A DNA stretch of 64,000 bases from Pseudobacteriovorax sp. (lineage in GTDB: Bacteria; Bdellovibrionota_B; Oligoflexia; Oligoflexales; Oligoflexaceae): contig JABSRP010000020.1 of NCBI GenBank assembly GCA_013215145.1, forward strand, positions 93,746 to 157,745. Reading direction: 5' to 3'. The position numbers and the translations under genes were made by a program. This document shows positions 16,491-25,512 of this stretch, piece by piece; positions within the stretch are counted from its first letter, which is position 1, and every line of letters starts with the position of its first letter. Below the pieces are notes generated by a model that was not told the DNA's origin, searched no databases, and worked only from the letters and a program-made list of their open reading frames with translations.

Positions 16491-17441
16491 TCACAAGTAT
16501 TTCGTGAAATGCATATGAGCGCTATCAACGGCTCGACTCACGGCATTTTTTTGGTCATAGAAATCGAATTGAGTGATATTATCCAGCCATACTTTGGTTA
16601 CCTTGCCTTTAGCAAGCGAAGCGTAAGTTTCCGCCCCTTTGGGAAGAGCCATCGCGTCTGATCCAACAAAAAGAATAGGGCCTGGTAGTTTTTTGGCCGA
16701 GGCCATGGCATCGTAGGTCAACCAAGGACGCCAGGATCCGATATTGAATTTGTTGTCATACTCTTTGATAAGACCTCGATCTTTTTCTGTGTAATAGGGA
16801 GCTTTGAACATAATTGAGTTCTTGTCTTTTGTGCTAGCGGCCACAGCGGTGGTTAGACGTCCCGTACGTTTGAATTGGTCACGGGCCTCGTCAGCGGCGG
16901 AAAGAAGCTTATTCACTGAATCTTCCCCACCATATACAGATTTTGCAATCTCAGGTGAGTGTAACCATGGAGCCACTAGGGTGACGGATTTGAGCTTTTT
17001 AGTCATTGTGTAAGCGTCAGCCATATAGCCCGAACTAGCACAAATGCCGATTCCTGCGATCTTTCTGTTATCAATTTCCTTGCGACTATGTAGGTACTCG
17101 ACTGCAGCAATGATATCCTGCGTTTTTCCTACCGGATCTTCCATATAGCGATTTTTTCCTTCCGATTCTCCCCAGCCGGTAAAGTCGAAAGTTAGCGCCG
17201 CGTAACCCCTGTTAGCCATTTCTATCGCATACGTGCGTGGCATCTGTTCTTTGACTGTGGTCCATGCACCTGTAACGATGACTCCAGGTATTTTCTGCTT
17301 GGTGGAAAATCCAGTTGGAAGAAACAATGTCCCTTTTAGAGTGATTCCTTGGCTTTTGAAAGAGATCTGCTTCTCACTAAAGCCCAGAGCACCTAGGGTT
17401 CCGAATAAGAATACACACAAAACTATAAAAGCATTTAACAT
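16491..17441 (-). CDS. Secreted alpha/beta hydrolase, dienelactone-hydrolase-like
   Basis: A 316-residue alpha/beta hydrolase with an N-terminal signal peptide (VLCVFLFGTLGALGFS). The nucleophile elbow reads GICASSGY, with the serine in a G-x-C-A-S-S-G context typical of the YcjY/dienelactone-hydrolase-like group (GxCxxG). The late AHMHF block can supply the histidine. The ATG at 17441 has an excellent AGGAGGTCGTC site. An AraC-type regulator gene on the same strand ends 92 bases upstream and may control it. The substrate is unknown. Confidence 0.78.
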   Translation of the reverse strand: MLNAFIVLCVFLFGTLGALGFSEKQISFKSQGITLKGTLFLPTGFSTKQKIPGVIVTGAWTTVKEQMPRTYAIEMANRGYAALTFDFTGWGESEGKNRYMEDPVGKTQDIIAAVEYLHSRKEIDNRKIAGIGICASSGYMADAYTMTKKLKSVTLVAPWLHSPEIAKSVYGGEDSVNKLLSAADEARDQFKRTGRLTTAVAASTKDKNSIMFKAPYYTEKDRGLIKEYDNKFNIGSWRPWLTYDAMASAKKLPGPILFVGSDAMALPKGAETYASLAKGKVTKVWLDNITQFDFYDQKNAVSRAVDSAHMHFTKYL

Positions 17442-17532
17442 GACGACCTCCTAAATCTTTCACAGTTAGTATCGTCTACTTTGGCTAAAATCTATTGAAT
17501 AGGATTGCGGAAAATTTGTATGAGGCTGCTTA

Positions 17533-18405
17533 TTATTTTCTAAATGATTTAGGAGGCCTGCCGTACTCTGCTTTGAATGCCCGCGAAAAATGCGCTTGAT
17601 CTGAGAATCCGCACTGGGCGGCTATTTCTGATAGCGTCACGTTTTGTTTTGATAGCAATAATTTTGCTTTTTGAACTCTATATTCTAGGACGAATTGCAT
17701 AGGGCTACGCCCTGTCGTTTCCTTGAAAAGTCTAGAAAAGTGATGCCGGCTAATCCCCGCCTCTTTTGCTAACTCATCCAAACCAAAGGTCTGGCTGTAG
17801 TTTTGCTTGATAAAGTCGAGTACTTTTTTAAACTGAATCGAACTAAACCCTTTTGAAAATTTTGCCTCCGAACCAGCAAGATCACCATATTTTTGAATCA
17901 GTTTGATCAGAAAATCTCTTGCGAGAGATTCAAAGACAATATCGTCACCAATATTACCATTGTGAAGTGCTTCCAAAGCTAGTCGCGCCGCTGTGGTTAG
18001 GTTTTCGTCGTTGAACTTGGGGATGTCTCGAACTTGGTTTTTACTGAGAACTACCCCGACTTCATGCAGAGCAAAACTTTCGAATTTTTTTGGCTCTAGA
18101 GTGACGACGACAACCTTTGATGCCGCATGCCAACGCCAACCAGATTCAAGGCCGGCTGGTGTTACTATGACATCGTTTTGATGGTATATAAAATCTCGAT
18201 GCTGACCATTTCTCCAGTTTTCTACGCGATGACTTGTTTCGTTTAAATTGACCAAGACATGATGCTGATCAAAAACTTGAGTGGGCATCTCTCCTGGATC
18301 AGCTTCGAAATACTCGAAGTTTAAGAGTTCGGACACGGTAAATCGATTGAGGTTTGAGCTCTTTAATAGTGGATCAGTTGGGTAGATGTCTTGATAGGTT
18401 TTCAA
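17533..18405 (-). CDS. AraC-family transcription regulator
   Basis: The C-terminal 100 residues form the two helix-turn-helix motifs of AraC/XylS (LDELAKEAGISRHHFSRLFKE and LSEIAAQCGFSDQAHFSRAFK). The N-terminal 180 residues are a cupin-like sensing region. It starts at a TTG (18405) with AAAGG upstream. It lies between a SnoaL-like gene and a secreted hydrolase gene on the same strand, the most likely targets. The inducer cannot be told. Confidence 0.82.
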   Translation of the reverse strand: MKTYQDIYPTDPLLKSSNLNRFTVSELLNFEYFEADPGEMPTQVFDQHHVLVNLNETSHRVENWRNGQHRDFIYHQNDVIVTPAGLESGWRWHAASKVVVVTLEPKKFESFALHEVGVVLSKNQVRDIPKFNDENLTTAARLALEALHNGNIGDDIVFESLARDFLIKLIQKYGDLAGSEAKFSKGFSSIQFKKVLDFIKQNYSQTFGLDELAKEAGISRHHFSRLFKETTGRSPMQFVLEYRVQKAKLLLSKQNVTLSEIAAQCGFSDQAHFSRAFKAEYGRPPKSFRK

Positions 18406-18470
18406 TGGATACCTTTTCCCTTTGGAAAGCGATTCGATTTATTTTGTAACTTTGATTTCACTGTCTTGTT

Positions 18471-18854
18471 TCAATACATCGTGTTGTTGTGTTTTGATTG
18501 CTTTGGAATCTGTTGAATGGCATCCCAGTGCTCGACAATTTTTCCCCCCTCGTCAAATCGAAAAAAAACCATGGTGACATATTCATCACCTTCAGGCCAT
18601 ATTTGATGGGTATGAAGGGCAACAAGATCACCCTCTGCTATTGAGCGGAAGAAGGATATGGATTTACTCGGGTACTCTCGATGCATACGCTCGAAGTATT
18701 CAATAAAAGGAGCTTTGCCATCTCCGACATCGGGGTTGTGTTGGATGTATTGATCGCCCACATAAAGCGCTAAGGCATCTTTGGGGTTGCCCTCGTATGC
18801 CATCTTATAAAAAGACATGGCGTTTTGTTTGTTCTGCTGTAATTTATCGTCCAT
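18471..18854 (-). CDS. SnoaL/NTF2-like protein, single domain
   Basis: A 127-residue NTF2-like protein with the SnoaL marks YIQHNPDVGDG and VEHWDAIQQIP. It is clearly related to each half of the tandem protein at 12508. The ATG at 18854 has GGAGG six bases before it; seven extra in-frame upstream codons lack a site. It follows the methyltransferase gene by about 20 bases and was probably co-transcribed with it. The ligand is unknown. Confidence 0.75.
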   Translation of the reverse strand: MDDKLQQNKQNAMSFYKMAYEGNPKDALALYVGDQYIQHNPDVGDGKAPFIEYFERMHREYPSKSISFFRSIAEGDLVALHTHQIWPEGDEYVTMVFFRFDEGGKIVEHWDAIQQIPKQSKHNNTMY

Positions 18855-18875
18855 AGCAAACCTCCGAGAGTTCAA

Positions 18876-19484
18876 CTAATAAGGGTTGGTTCTATAATAT
18901 CCTAAGATATCTCCTCCCTCATGAGTTACCGAAATCTCTTTAAAATTGGAGCGAAACTCTTCTTCAAAATGAGATAGGTAGAAGACCCAGTTTTGTTTCG
19001 ATTCGGTTTTTTGTTGCTTAGAGTCTACTTCAATGAATACAACCGAATCCGATACCCTAGTGATCTCTTGATAAAATTGTTGCCTGTCCTCGTAGCGAAT
19101 ATGCTTAACAACGGCACTAACAAAAACTACATCAAAGTATCTATCAGGAAACGGTAACGCCACGCCATCGAAGGTCTCAAATTTATGCTTTGGAAATAAC
19201 GATTTCGCCTTGCCAATGGATGATCTATTAATATCAACGCCATAACCTTCTATACCTGGAAAAGACTCGCAAAGGAAATTTAGCATAAAACCCGTATCGC
19301 AGCCTAGATCTAGCAGACGCTTTTTTGACCAATGGACTCCTTCAAACAGCTGGATTAGTGACGCCTCGGGATCTAGATAACCGCTCTCGATGTAAAAGTC
19401 CCAAACACCTTGCATAGACCCAGTAGACGGGTATTGCTCTTCCCATTTGCTCACCACTGATTCGTAATAATCTTCCGGTCTCAT
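18876..19484 (-). CDS. Class I SAM-dependent methyltransferase
   Basis: A 202-residue Rossmann methyltransferase. Motif I reads LLDLGCDTGFML, followed by the acidic end of strand 2 (GVDINRSS) and the FDVVFVSAVVKH block. The substrate is not deducible. It is first in a minus-strand run with a SnoaL-like gene and an AraC regulator. The ATG at 19484 lacks a strong ribosome site. Confidence 0.8.
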   Translation of the reverse strand: MRPEDYYESVVSKWEEQYPSTGSMQGVWDFYIESGYLDPEASLIQLFEGVHWSKKRLLDLGCDTGFMLNFLCESFPGIEGYGVDINRSSIGKAKSLFPKHKFETFDGVALPFPDRYFDVVFVSAVVKHIRYEDRQQFYQEITRVSDSVVFIEVDSKQQKTESKQNWVFYLSHFEEEFRSNFKEISVTHEGGDILGYYRTNPY

Positions 19485-19684
19485 CGATTTACCTATGCTG
19501 TGATTATCAAAAGGTTGCTCGCACTGTACCAGGTTTCCAAAGTCAAAGCACTACTTTCAGAGCTCCTAGGAGCTTTGTTTATAAATATTGGTTAGGTAAT
19601 TTTTTGCGCGGTCTGAATCGTTTGCATAAATTCATGAGGTAGGTGAAAATTTCTAAATGAGATATACTTTGGTTTGAAGAATAA

Positions 19685-19987
19685 CGGAGGTTAAACGAGA
19701 GACTTTCTCTGGGAATTGTCTGCTTCACAGTTGTTTGGCTGGTATCTGAATTGACTTATGCCGCCACTTACACCATTTGGTCTAGGCTGGACGAAAACTT
19801 TGCTGCTAGGCACTTAGTGGAGCTAGCCCTAGAAAAGACCGAAAAAGAGTACGGGAAAGCCACCCTAAAGGATTCAAAATCTCTGGAGCAAGGGCGAGGA
19901 TTCAAACAATTGAAAAGTGGCAAGGGCATCGATATTAGTCCGGAGCTGTCGATAAAAAACGAGAGAAAGACTTTTTACCAGTCTTAA
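19685..19987 (+). pseudogene. 5' remnant of a solute-binding-protein gene
   Basis: The plus-strand frame encodes a signal-peptide-like hydrophobic stretch (19709-19760), then TYTIWSRLDENFAARHLVELAL and GRGFKQLKSGKGIDI. These resemble the first 80-90 residues of a family-3-type substrate-binding protein. A GGAGG box is at 19686-19690, but no ATG, GTG or TTG follows at the right place; the first in-frame start is a TTG at 19751. The frame closes at 19985-19987, where it meets the truncated 3' end of the opposite gene. It therefore looks like a start-less, 3'-deleted remnant. Confidence 0.5.
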
Positions 19988-21466
19988 TACCTGGAGTTTT
20001 TTTACCTTATCGTTATTTACCGTATATTCTAGCTCTTTAGCCAGCAGGTGTCTGTTTGCGATCCAAGAAATTTCGCAGTGTCCAACTGTACATTTCAGAG
20101 CAGTTGTGGTTTCGTCTACCTTGTTCGGACTTAAATTGGATTTCGATAGCAGTACACTTTCTAGCGGCTGATTACCTATTTCGGTATGTCCCAAGATTTG
20201 TTGGAGAAACGTCGAGTACTCGGAGTGGATCATAAGTTGATTTTGCTCCACCATGAAAATACCCTGTTCGATATTTTCGAACATTGCTTTCATGTTGGAG
20301 CTTTTTTCACGAAGACTAGTTGTTCGCTCTTCCACCTTTTTTTCGAGTTCAGCATTTTGCTTTTCGATGATATCTCGCATCTGTAACTCATAAATCCGAC
20401 TAACGGCGATCCTACCGAGAGTAGCCATCAATTCTGGGTCTGAGGTAGAGACGGAGAGTTGGTTGGAATTTCCAATGATTGCAATATATTGACCGAAGAT
20501 ATCGCTATCGAGATTATTAAGAAATCCCGAGTATTCGTCATTGTCACCAAATACAAAAACCTCACCGTTAATGATTGAGTTCCAGGAATTTACCTTATGA
20601 AAAAATGGACGTGCTAAAGTATCATTCTCAGGATTGGCTCTACCTAGATCTAATGTGAAACCTGTTTTTCCTCGTTTGAGGATAAGAACTTGTTCAGCTT
20701 TGTTATGACGGCTAAACACTTCGTTGAGGATATACGAAACTTGATCGTTGGAACCGGCTCGTGCGATCTTCTCACCTTCGTAATTCAGTTCCTTAATATC
20801 GGAAATCATCTGACGGATGGATGTCTGCATGCGGGTGAAGGAGCGAGCGAGGCTTCCTAGTTCGTCATTTCGTTTGGATTTGATTTTATGATTAAGGTCA
20901 CCGTTTGCCAAGATATCTGCAGAACGCTTTAAGGATTTAATCGGCCGAGCTACATATTTTTTGATGGCTACGTAGTTTATGAGTATCAGAATAAGAATGA
21001 GGGTGAGAGCCGTGACAGCGACTTGTTTTGCATGTTGATTGAGTTTTTGGAAGATGTTTTCGGAGGTCATTCTTAGATATATTGTTGCAATAACCTCTCC
21101 TTCCTTGACGATCTCTTTTTCAAAGAAAAGATCTAACTCGCTTCTGACTTCTTCTTCTCCAATTTCGATTGGGACCTCACCACTTGCCTCCACAACCTTA
21201 ATAAAGGTCAGATCTTCATTGATGAGTAGTGCTTCGGAGATTTGCTTCATGGCAGCCTCGTCTACGTTCCATAAGGCATCTGCGAGGGATAAGGATGCTA
21301 GCTCCGTTGCTTGCAATCCTGCTTTTTGCAGGTTAGCAATCTGAGTATTTCTTTGGTGAATGATGATGCCGGCAGCAAAAATAGATAGCCCCACCGATAC
21401 CACTATGAACTTAATAACATTGAGTCTTTTGCCAAGTCCAAATTTTATTTTTTCTGTCTGCTCCAT
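19874..21466 (-). CDS. HAMP/PAS-type membrane sensor protein, 3'-truncated
   Basis: A membrane sensor: transmembrane helix 1 at about 19-38, a periplasmic domain, helix 2 at about 147-168, then HAMP (ARPIKSLKRSADILANGD), a linker domain, a coiled coil (QNAELEKKVEERTTSLREK) and a short PAS-like start (MFENIEQGIFMVE). No histidine kinase, cyclase or other output domain follows. The last 50 residues (from about LRLVKSLSLVF) look unrelated and cover the opposite-strand solute-binding remnant. A deletion that joined two convergent genes explains both ends. The signalling output is therefore probably lost. Confidence 0.65.
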   Translation of the reverse strand: MEQTEKIKFGLGKRLNVIKFIVVSVGLSIFAAGIIIHQRNTQIANLQKAGLQATELASLSLADALWNVDEAAMKQISEALLINEDLTFIKVVEASGEVPIEIGEEEVRSELDLFFEKEIVKEGEVIATIYLRMTSENIFQKLNQHAKQVAVTALTLILILILINYVAIKKYVARPIKSLKRSADILANGDLNHKIKSKRNDELGSLARSFTRMQTSIRQMISDIKELNYEGEKIARAGSNDQVSYILNEVFSRHNKAEQVLILKRGKTGFTLDLGRANPENDTLARPFFHKVNSWNSIINGEVFVFGDNDEYSGFLNNLDSDIFGQYIAIIGNSNQLSVSTSDPELMATLGRIAVSRIYELQMRDIIEKQNAELEKKVEERTTSLREKSSNMKAMFENIEQGIFMVEQNQLMIHSEYSTFLQQILGHTEIGNQPLESVLLSKSNLSPNKVDETTTALKCTVGHCEISWIANRHLLAKELEYTVNNDKVKKLQVLRLVKSLSLVFYRQLRTNIDALATFQLFESSPLLQRF

Positions 21467-21628
21467 GGACCAGAATTTCGGTTTTCAGTGCTTAAACTTA
21501 ACTGCGGATAGGAAACAAATTAAAAAGCGTAATGATGACTGGTAGTCTTCAGGTCTAAACTAGCTACTAGAGGTTGAACTGCCAGCTATTCGCATGAACT
21601 CATGTATTTGATGTAATTAGTGTAGCTG

Positions 21629-23272
21629 TTAATTTTTTATAGGTAATATTGCTGACGAGGCTGACGGCAGCCGCTTAAGAAAATCTGAGGCAAAGCCTCT
21701 GCCGGCCTCTGAGTGGATATCGAACACGAACTCGACCCCTACTTCTTGGAGGGGTAAGACTTCATCAGAGTATCTTGCGGTAGCGGCAATTTTTCCAGTA
21801 AAAGAAAGTTCTGTTAGTCTTTGAGCAATCAGACAATTAGTTTGATGGGAGGGTAATGCTAATACGATCCACTCAATATTTGATAGGAGGTGCGATGACG
21901 CCGACCAAAAGTCTGGATTCATCCCGTCACCAAGAAGGACCGTGCGCCCGTTTTTTACATGCTCATGGACCTTTTCCTCATCGGAGTCGATTCCCAAGAC
22001 CTTGCTACCTAATTCCTCTGATAGGCCGTCAAATATCGATGATCCGACACGACCCATTCCAAAGATGGCGATTTTGGATTCGGGAATCGTAATGGGTTGG
22101 GTTACGGGGTTATCTGGGTCACGGTCGAATCGGCGTAAAACCTTGGCGAAGCGGGTATAGATTTCGTCGCCATGTGACGCCATGGGAGCTGAAATCATAA
22201 AAGACAGCGCTAAGAGTATCGCAAAAATGGCAAGCCAAGCAGCTGGAAGCCAGTTATTAGACACGGCTATGGCGCCCACAATCAGACCGAATTCACTAAA
22301 ATTTGCTAGATTGAGAGACGATTGCCAAGAGGTGCGTGCCCTGAGGCGGAATAAAGAAAATAGGACAAAATAAAGAAGCGTCTTCAGTGGCAGAAGCACC
22401 AAAATACTGAGGGCAATCATAAGCTCTTTCCAACCTGGTAATGCCGTCATGCCAACTGTCAAAAAGAAACCTACTAGAAAGAGATTTTTAAATTCGAGTA
22501 GTCCTTTTGCCAGTTCTTCAGACTTGGGGTGGCCCGAAAAAACCATTCCCACAAGCAGGGCGCCTAAATCCCCTTTCATATCCACTAACTCAAAGAGATC
22601 AGCGCCGCCTACTGCAAGGGTGATACCAAACAGAATAAGAAGTTCGCCGTGGCCACAGCGCTCTAGCAGGAATTGAAAAAAATGACGTAATGGAATGATA
22701 AGTAGCAGAGCTAACGCCCAAGGGCTCGGCAATTTCCCGGCAGATGCTGCAACGAAGGCGACAGCTGCTATGTCTTGAATGATCAGTACACCGATAGAAA
22801 TCTTTCCATGTAAAGTTGTATTCGCACCCATTTCGTCGAGAATTTTCACGGCAAAAACCGTACTGGAGAACGTTAGCGCGAAGCCAATGAGCAGGGCTGT
22901 TTTAAGATCTAGCGGGTCAATATATGACGAAAAACCCCAAGAAAGTAAGGCGACGAATCCTGACAAGCCCAAGGTGACCAAAATAAGATGGATCGATGCT
23001 ACACCCCAAACCTGTGGGTTGAAAAGTGAGCGCACTTGTAATTTTAATCCCAAGGTAAACAGCAATAACGTGATACCCAAGTCTGCTGTTATCCGTAAAA
23101 ACTCACTGATGCCTACACCGAATGCATTGAGCAAAAATCCAGCGGCTAAAAAACCCACTAAAGGTGGTTGTTTGACCCATGTGGCAACGAGGCCGCATAT
23201 AAAAGCAATGATCATCCATAGCGGATCTTGAGGGTGGATGGTAAGTAATATCGATTCCAGTGTAAGCCTCAA
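21629..23272 (-). CDS. Kef-type cation:proton antiporter (CPA2) with TrkA-N domain
   Basis: A 547-residue CPA2 antiporter: about 12 membrane helices from residue 15 to 385, then a soluble NAD-binding TrkA-N domain (IAIFGMGRVGSSIFDGL, glycine pattern GxGxxG) to the C-terminus. It would exchange potassium or sodium for protons at the inner membrane, gated through the nucleotide-binding domain. It is shorter than E. coli KefC and has no Kef ancillary flavoprotein gene nearby. The TTG at 23272 has no clear ribosome site, so the start is uncertain. Confidence 0.82.
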   Translation of the reverse strand: MRLTLESILLTIHPQDPLWMIIAFICGLVATWVKQPPLVGFLAAGFLLNAFGVGISEFLRITADLGITLLLFTLGLKLQVRSLFNPQVWGVASIHLILVTLGLSGFVALLSWGFSSYIDPLDLKTALLIGFALTFSSTVFAVKILDEMGANTTLHGKISIGVLIIQDIAAVAFVAASAGKLPSPWALALLLIIPLRHFFQFLLERCGHGELLILFGITLAVGGADLFELVDMKGDLGALLVGMVFSGHPKSEELAKGLLEFKNLFLVGFFLTVGMTALPGWKELMIALSILVLLPLKTLLYFVLFSLFRLRARTSWQSSLNLANFSEFGLIVGAIAVSNNWLPAAWLAIFAILLALSFMISAPMASHGDEIYTRFAKVLRRFDRDPDNPVTQPITIPESKIAIFGMGRVGSSIFDGLSEELGSKVLGIDSDEEKVHEHVKNGRTVLLGDGMNPDFWSASSHLLSNIEWIVLALPSHQTNCLIAQRLTELSFTGKIAATARYSDEVLPLQEVGVEFVFDIHSEAGRGFASDFLKRLPSASSAILPIKN

Positions 23273-23456
23273 TTGAATCTGTTTTATTGACGGCTAGATC
23301 ATACCTAGAGACATGGATTAACTCTATGGAAAAGCGATGTGGCGGAGATTTTTCCGGAACAAAAGAGTCTTCTGAAAGGGTTATCGCTTATCTTTTGTGA
23401 CGTATGTTGTTTCCATTTTGTACCGGAATTTCTCGGCCACAACTTGGATCCAAGAT

Positions 23457-23999
23457 CTATTTTGGTTTTTCGTTGACAGATCTTATTTCAAGCAGATTTT
23501 CTGCTTCCAAGTTGTATTTTTCAAGTATTTCGAGAATAAAATCCGTTTTGCCGTCGATATAGGAATCCATATTATTTGGATACTGGCGAGCGAGCACCTT
23601 TTTGAGTTTACTATATTTGATGCAGTCTTCTGGATGAGCTCGAAGATGATCACGCAAGATCATGTGATTGCGTAGTGCGAGTGATCCTTCCAGGCAGGCA
23701 TAAAGATTATGCTTAATCCTATGACCCTCTAACTTAAAGGCATCGCGATGTTTGATGCCTAGATCGCCAACATGCGAGTATCCAGCCGTTTCCAGTTTGC
23801 CTATGATTATTGGAAGCTGTTCGGGTCTATCGTAAACTATATCAATATCGATTATTGGTTTTGCTGAGAGGCCCGCTATCGAAGTGCTGCCAACATGCTC
23901 AATCGCTTTTGCCTGATCTCTTATTAAAGGATATAACTCCGTTTTTATGGACTCGAAATCAAACTTCCATTTAGGGTCATATTCGCGAACAATTATCAT
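23457..23999 (-). CDS. GrpB family protein (UPF0157)
   Basis: A nucleotidyltransferase-like GrpB protein. The blocks IEHVGSTSIAGLSAKPIIDIDI and HNLYACLEGS are diagnostic; GS plus downstream D-x-D positions mimic polymerase-beta-type active sites. The cellular role is unknown. The start is taken as ATG 23999; a TTG at 24011 overlapping the stop of the upstream acetyltransferase gene is also possible. The two genes are adjacent and probably form an operon. Confidence 0.8.
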   Translation of the reverse strand: MIIVREYDPKWKFDFESIKTELYPLIRDQAKAIEHVGSTSIAGLSAKPIIDIDIVYDRPEQLPIIIGKLETAGYSHVGDLGIKHRDAFKLEGHRIKHNLYACLEGSLALRNHMILRDHLRAHPEDCIKYSKLKKVLARQYPNNMDSYIDGKTDFILEILEKYNLEAENLLEIRSVNEKPK

Positions 24000-24007
24000 G
24001 ATGGTCT

Positions 24008-24406
24008 TCAACTTCTTTTGTAGAACATGCCCTTAGATCTTATTGGGTAATCAAAACCAAATTTTTGATACAAATAGTCAACATCGGCAAATAAGCTAAC
24101 AATGGCACTAGGAGGAACCTTTTTATCGATAAACTCTTTTATATCGGAAAGTATGATAGTTGAAAGCCCTCGTTTTTGGAAGTCGGGTCGTATGGCAATA
24201 TCGACGATTTGCAAATGGCAGGCCCCATCGCCAACGATCCGTCCCATGCCAACGAGCTCGTTGTTCTGACGTAAAGTTACGGAAAAGACCGATTGCGGAA
24301 GACCTTTTTCAGCAGCTTCCTCAGATATGACTGACAATCCACAAACTTCACGTAGTTTGCAATATTCTGACACCTTGGGGATTTCATGTTGTTTCGTAGG
24401 GTTCAT
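24008..24406 (-). CDS. GNAT acetyltransferase
   Basis: A 132-residue GNAT protein with the acetyl-CoA-binding stretch IRPDFQKRGLSTIILSDI (QxxGxG-like) and a C-terminal LYQKFGFDYPIR typical of small-molecule N-acetyltransferases. The acceptor is unknown. A strong AAGGAGTGAAAT site precedes ATG 24406. Its stop abuts the GrpB start. Confidence 0.8.
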   Translation of the reverse strand: MNPTKQHEIPKVSEYCKLREVCGLSVISEEAAEKGLPQSVFSVTLRQNNELVGMGRIVGDGACHLQIVDIAIRPDFQKRGLSTIILSDIKEFIDKKVPPSAIVSLFADVDYLYQKFGFDYPIRSKGMFYKRS

Positions 24407-24446
24407 ATTTCACTCCTTATCAAATAGACTCCCTTTGCTTAGCATA

Positions 24447-25364
24447 TTATCGTTTTGTTTCAAGTTTTGATTGAAGATGAGTCTTAATGTGTTCGATAAA
24501 AACTCGGGTTCTCTGAGGTAAATAGCGGCGACTGGGAAAGATAATCCAAATGTGTGATTTGTAGTCACTGGCCGTCACTTCAAAATTTGTAAAAAGTTGT
24601 ATTAACTCGCCGTTTTTAAGTTCATCTTTGATCAAAAAATCAGGCAGCAGGGCGACTCCATGCCCCTGCAAGGCCGCCTCCCTGAGAGCAATCGCATTGG
24701 AAATCTGAAGATTACCCTGAATGGGAACTTCCATAGGTGTCGCCCGTTCGGACTTTCGGAACTTCCAACTCCGGTCAAAACCAGGAATAAAAAAAGACAT
24801 ACAATTGAGCTCTGTCAGTGTTTTTGGATCTTTTATCTCACTGAGATCATTAAGATAGGCGGAAGAGGCTACAACGCAGTAGTTGAGGCTCGTCAGCTTT
24901 TGTGAGACAAAGTTTGAATCGTTTAAATGGCCAAAGCGAAAGGCGATATCTATCCGATCGTTGATGATGTCGATGCGTTGGTCCGTCATGAGAAACTCGA
25001 TATCAATTTTAGGAAATCGCCGGCCAAAGGAAGATATTTCGGGGACAAGGTAAGTCAAACCCAAGGAAACGGGGCTTGTGATTCGTAGTTTACCCGATAT
25101 TTCTGAGCGCACGTCTCGTAATTCATCAAAGGAAGCGTCGATTTCTTCGAGCAAGGGTTCCAGTCGCTGCCTCAGGCGCATTGCTTGCTCAGTTGGTTCC
25201 ATGGTTCTGGTATTGCGCTCGAATAAGCGCACTTGGGCTGCGTCCTCGAGAGATGCCACAATCCGAGATACGGTCGACGGCGACATATGCCTTTTCTTTG
25301 CAACGGCGGCAAAACTGCCTTCCTTCATAACTTCTGTAAATATAGATAGATGCGTTAAATCCAT
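24447..25364 (-). CDS. LysR-family transcription regulator
   Basis: The N-terminal winged helix-turn-helix (MDLTHLSIFTEVMKEGSF, KKRHMSPSTVSRIVASLE) and a two-lobe substrate-binding domain are complete at 305 residues. It is divergent from an oxidoreductase gene, with a 148-base shared intergenic region holding a palindrome, so it probably regulates that gene. The inducer is unknown. Confidence 0.85.
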   Translation of the reverse strand: MDLTHLSIFTEVMKEGSFAAVAKKRHMSPSTVSRIVASLEDAAQVRLFERNTRTMEPTEQAMRLRQRLEPLLEEIDASFDELRDVRSEISGKLRITSPVSLGLTYLVPEISSFGRRFPKIDIEFLMTDQRIDIINDRIDIAFRFGHLNDSNFVSQKLTSLNYCVVASSAYLNDLSEIKDPKTLTELNCMSFFIPGFDRSWKFRKSERATPMEVPIQGNLQISNAIALREAALQGHGVALLPDFLIKDELKNGELIQLFTNFEVTASDYKSHIWIIFPSRRYLPQRTRVFIEHIKTHLQSKLETKR

Positions 25365-25401
25365 TCGTGCATATCCTGCAATACTACTGTTCGAAATTAG
25401 C

Positions 25402-25415
25402 TATTTAATTAAATA
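25402..25415. promoter_or_regulatory. Palindrome between the LysR and oxidoreductase genes
   Basis: The perfect 14-base palindrome TATTTAATTAAATA lies 38 bases upstream of the LysR start and 98 bases upstream of the divergent oxidoreductase start. It is a reasonable regulator site, though such AT-only palindromes also arise by chance. Confidence 0.3.
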
Positions 25416-25512
25416 TTAGCACGACGATAACCTATAGGAAAGCTGGACGGGGAAACAACTTTATCTTGAGCTTGCACAGTCATAACCTTTTACCAAAAAT
25501 GGAGTTTTCATT

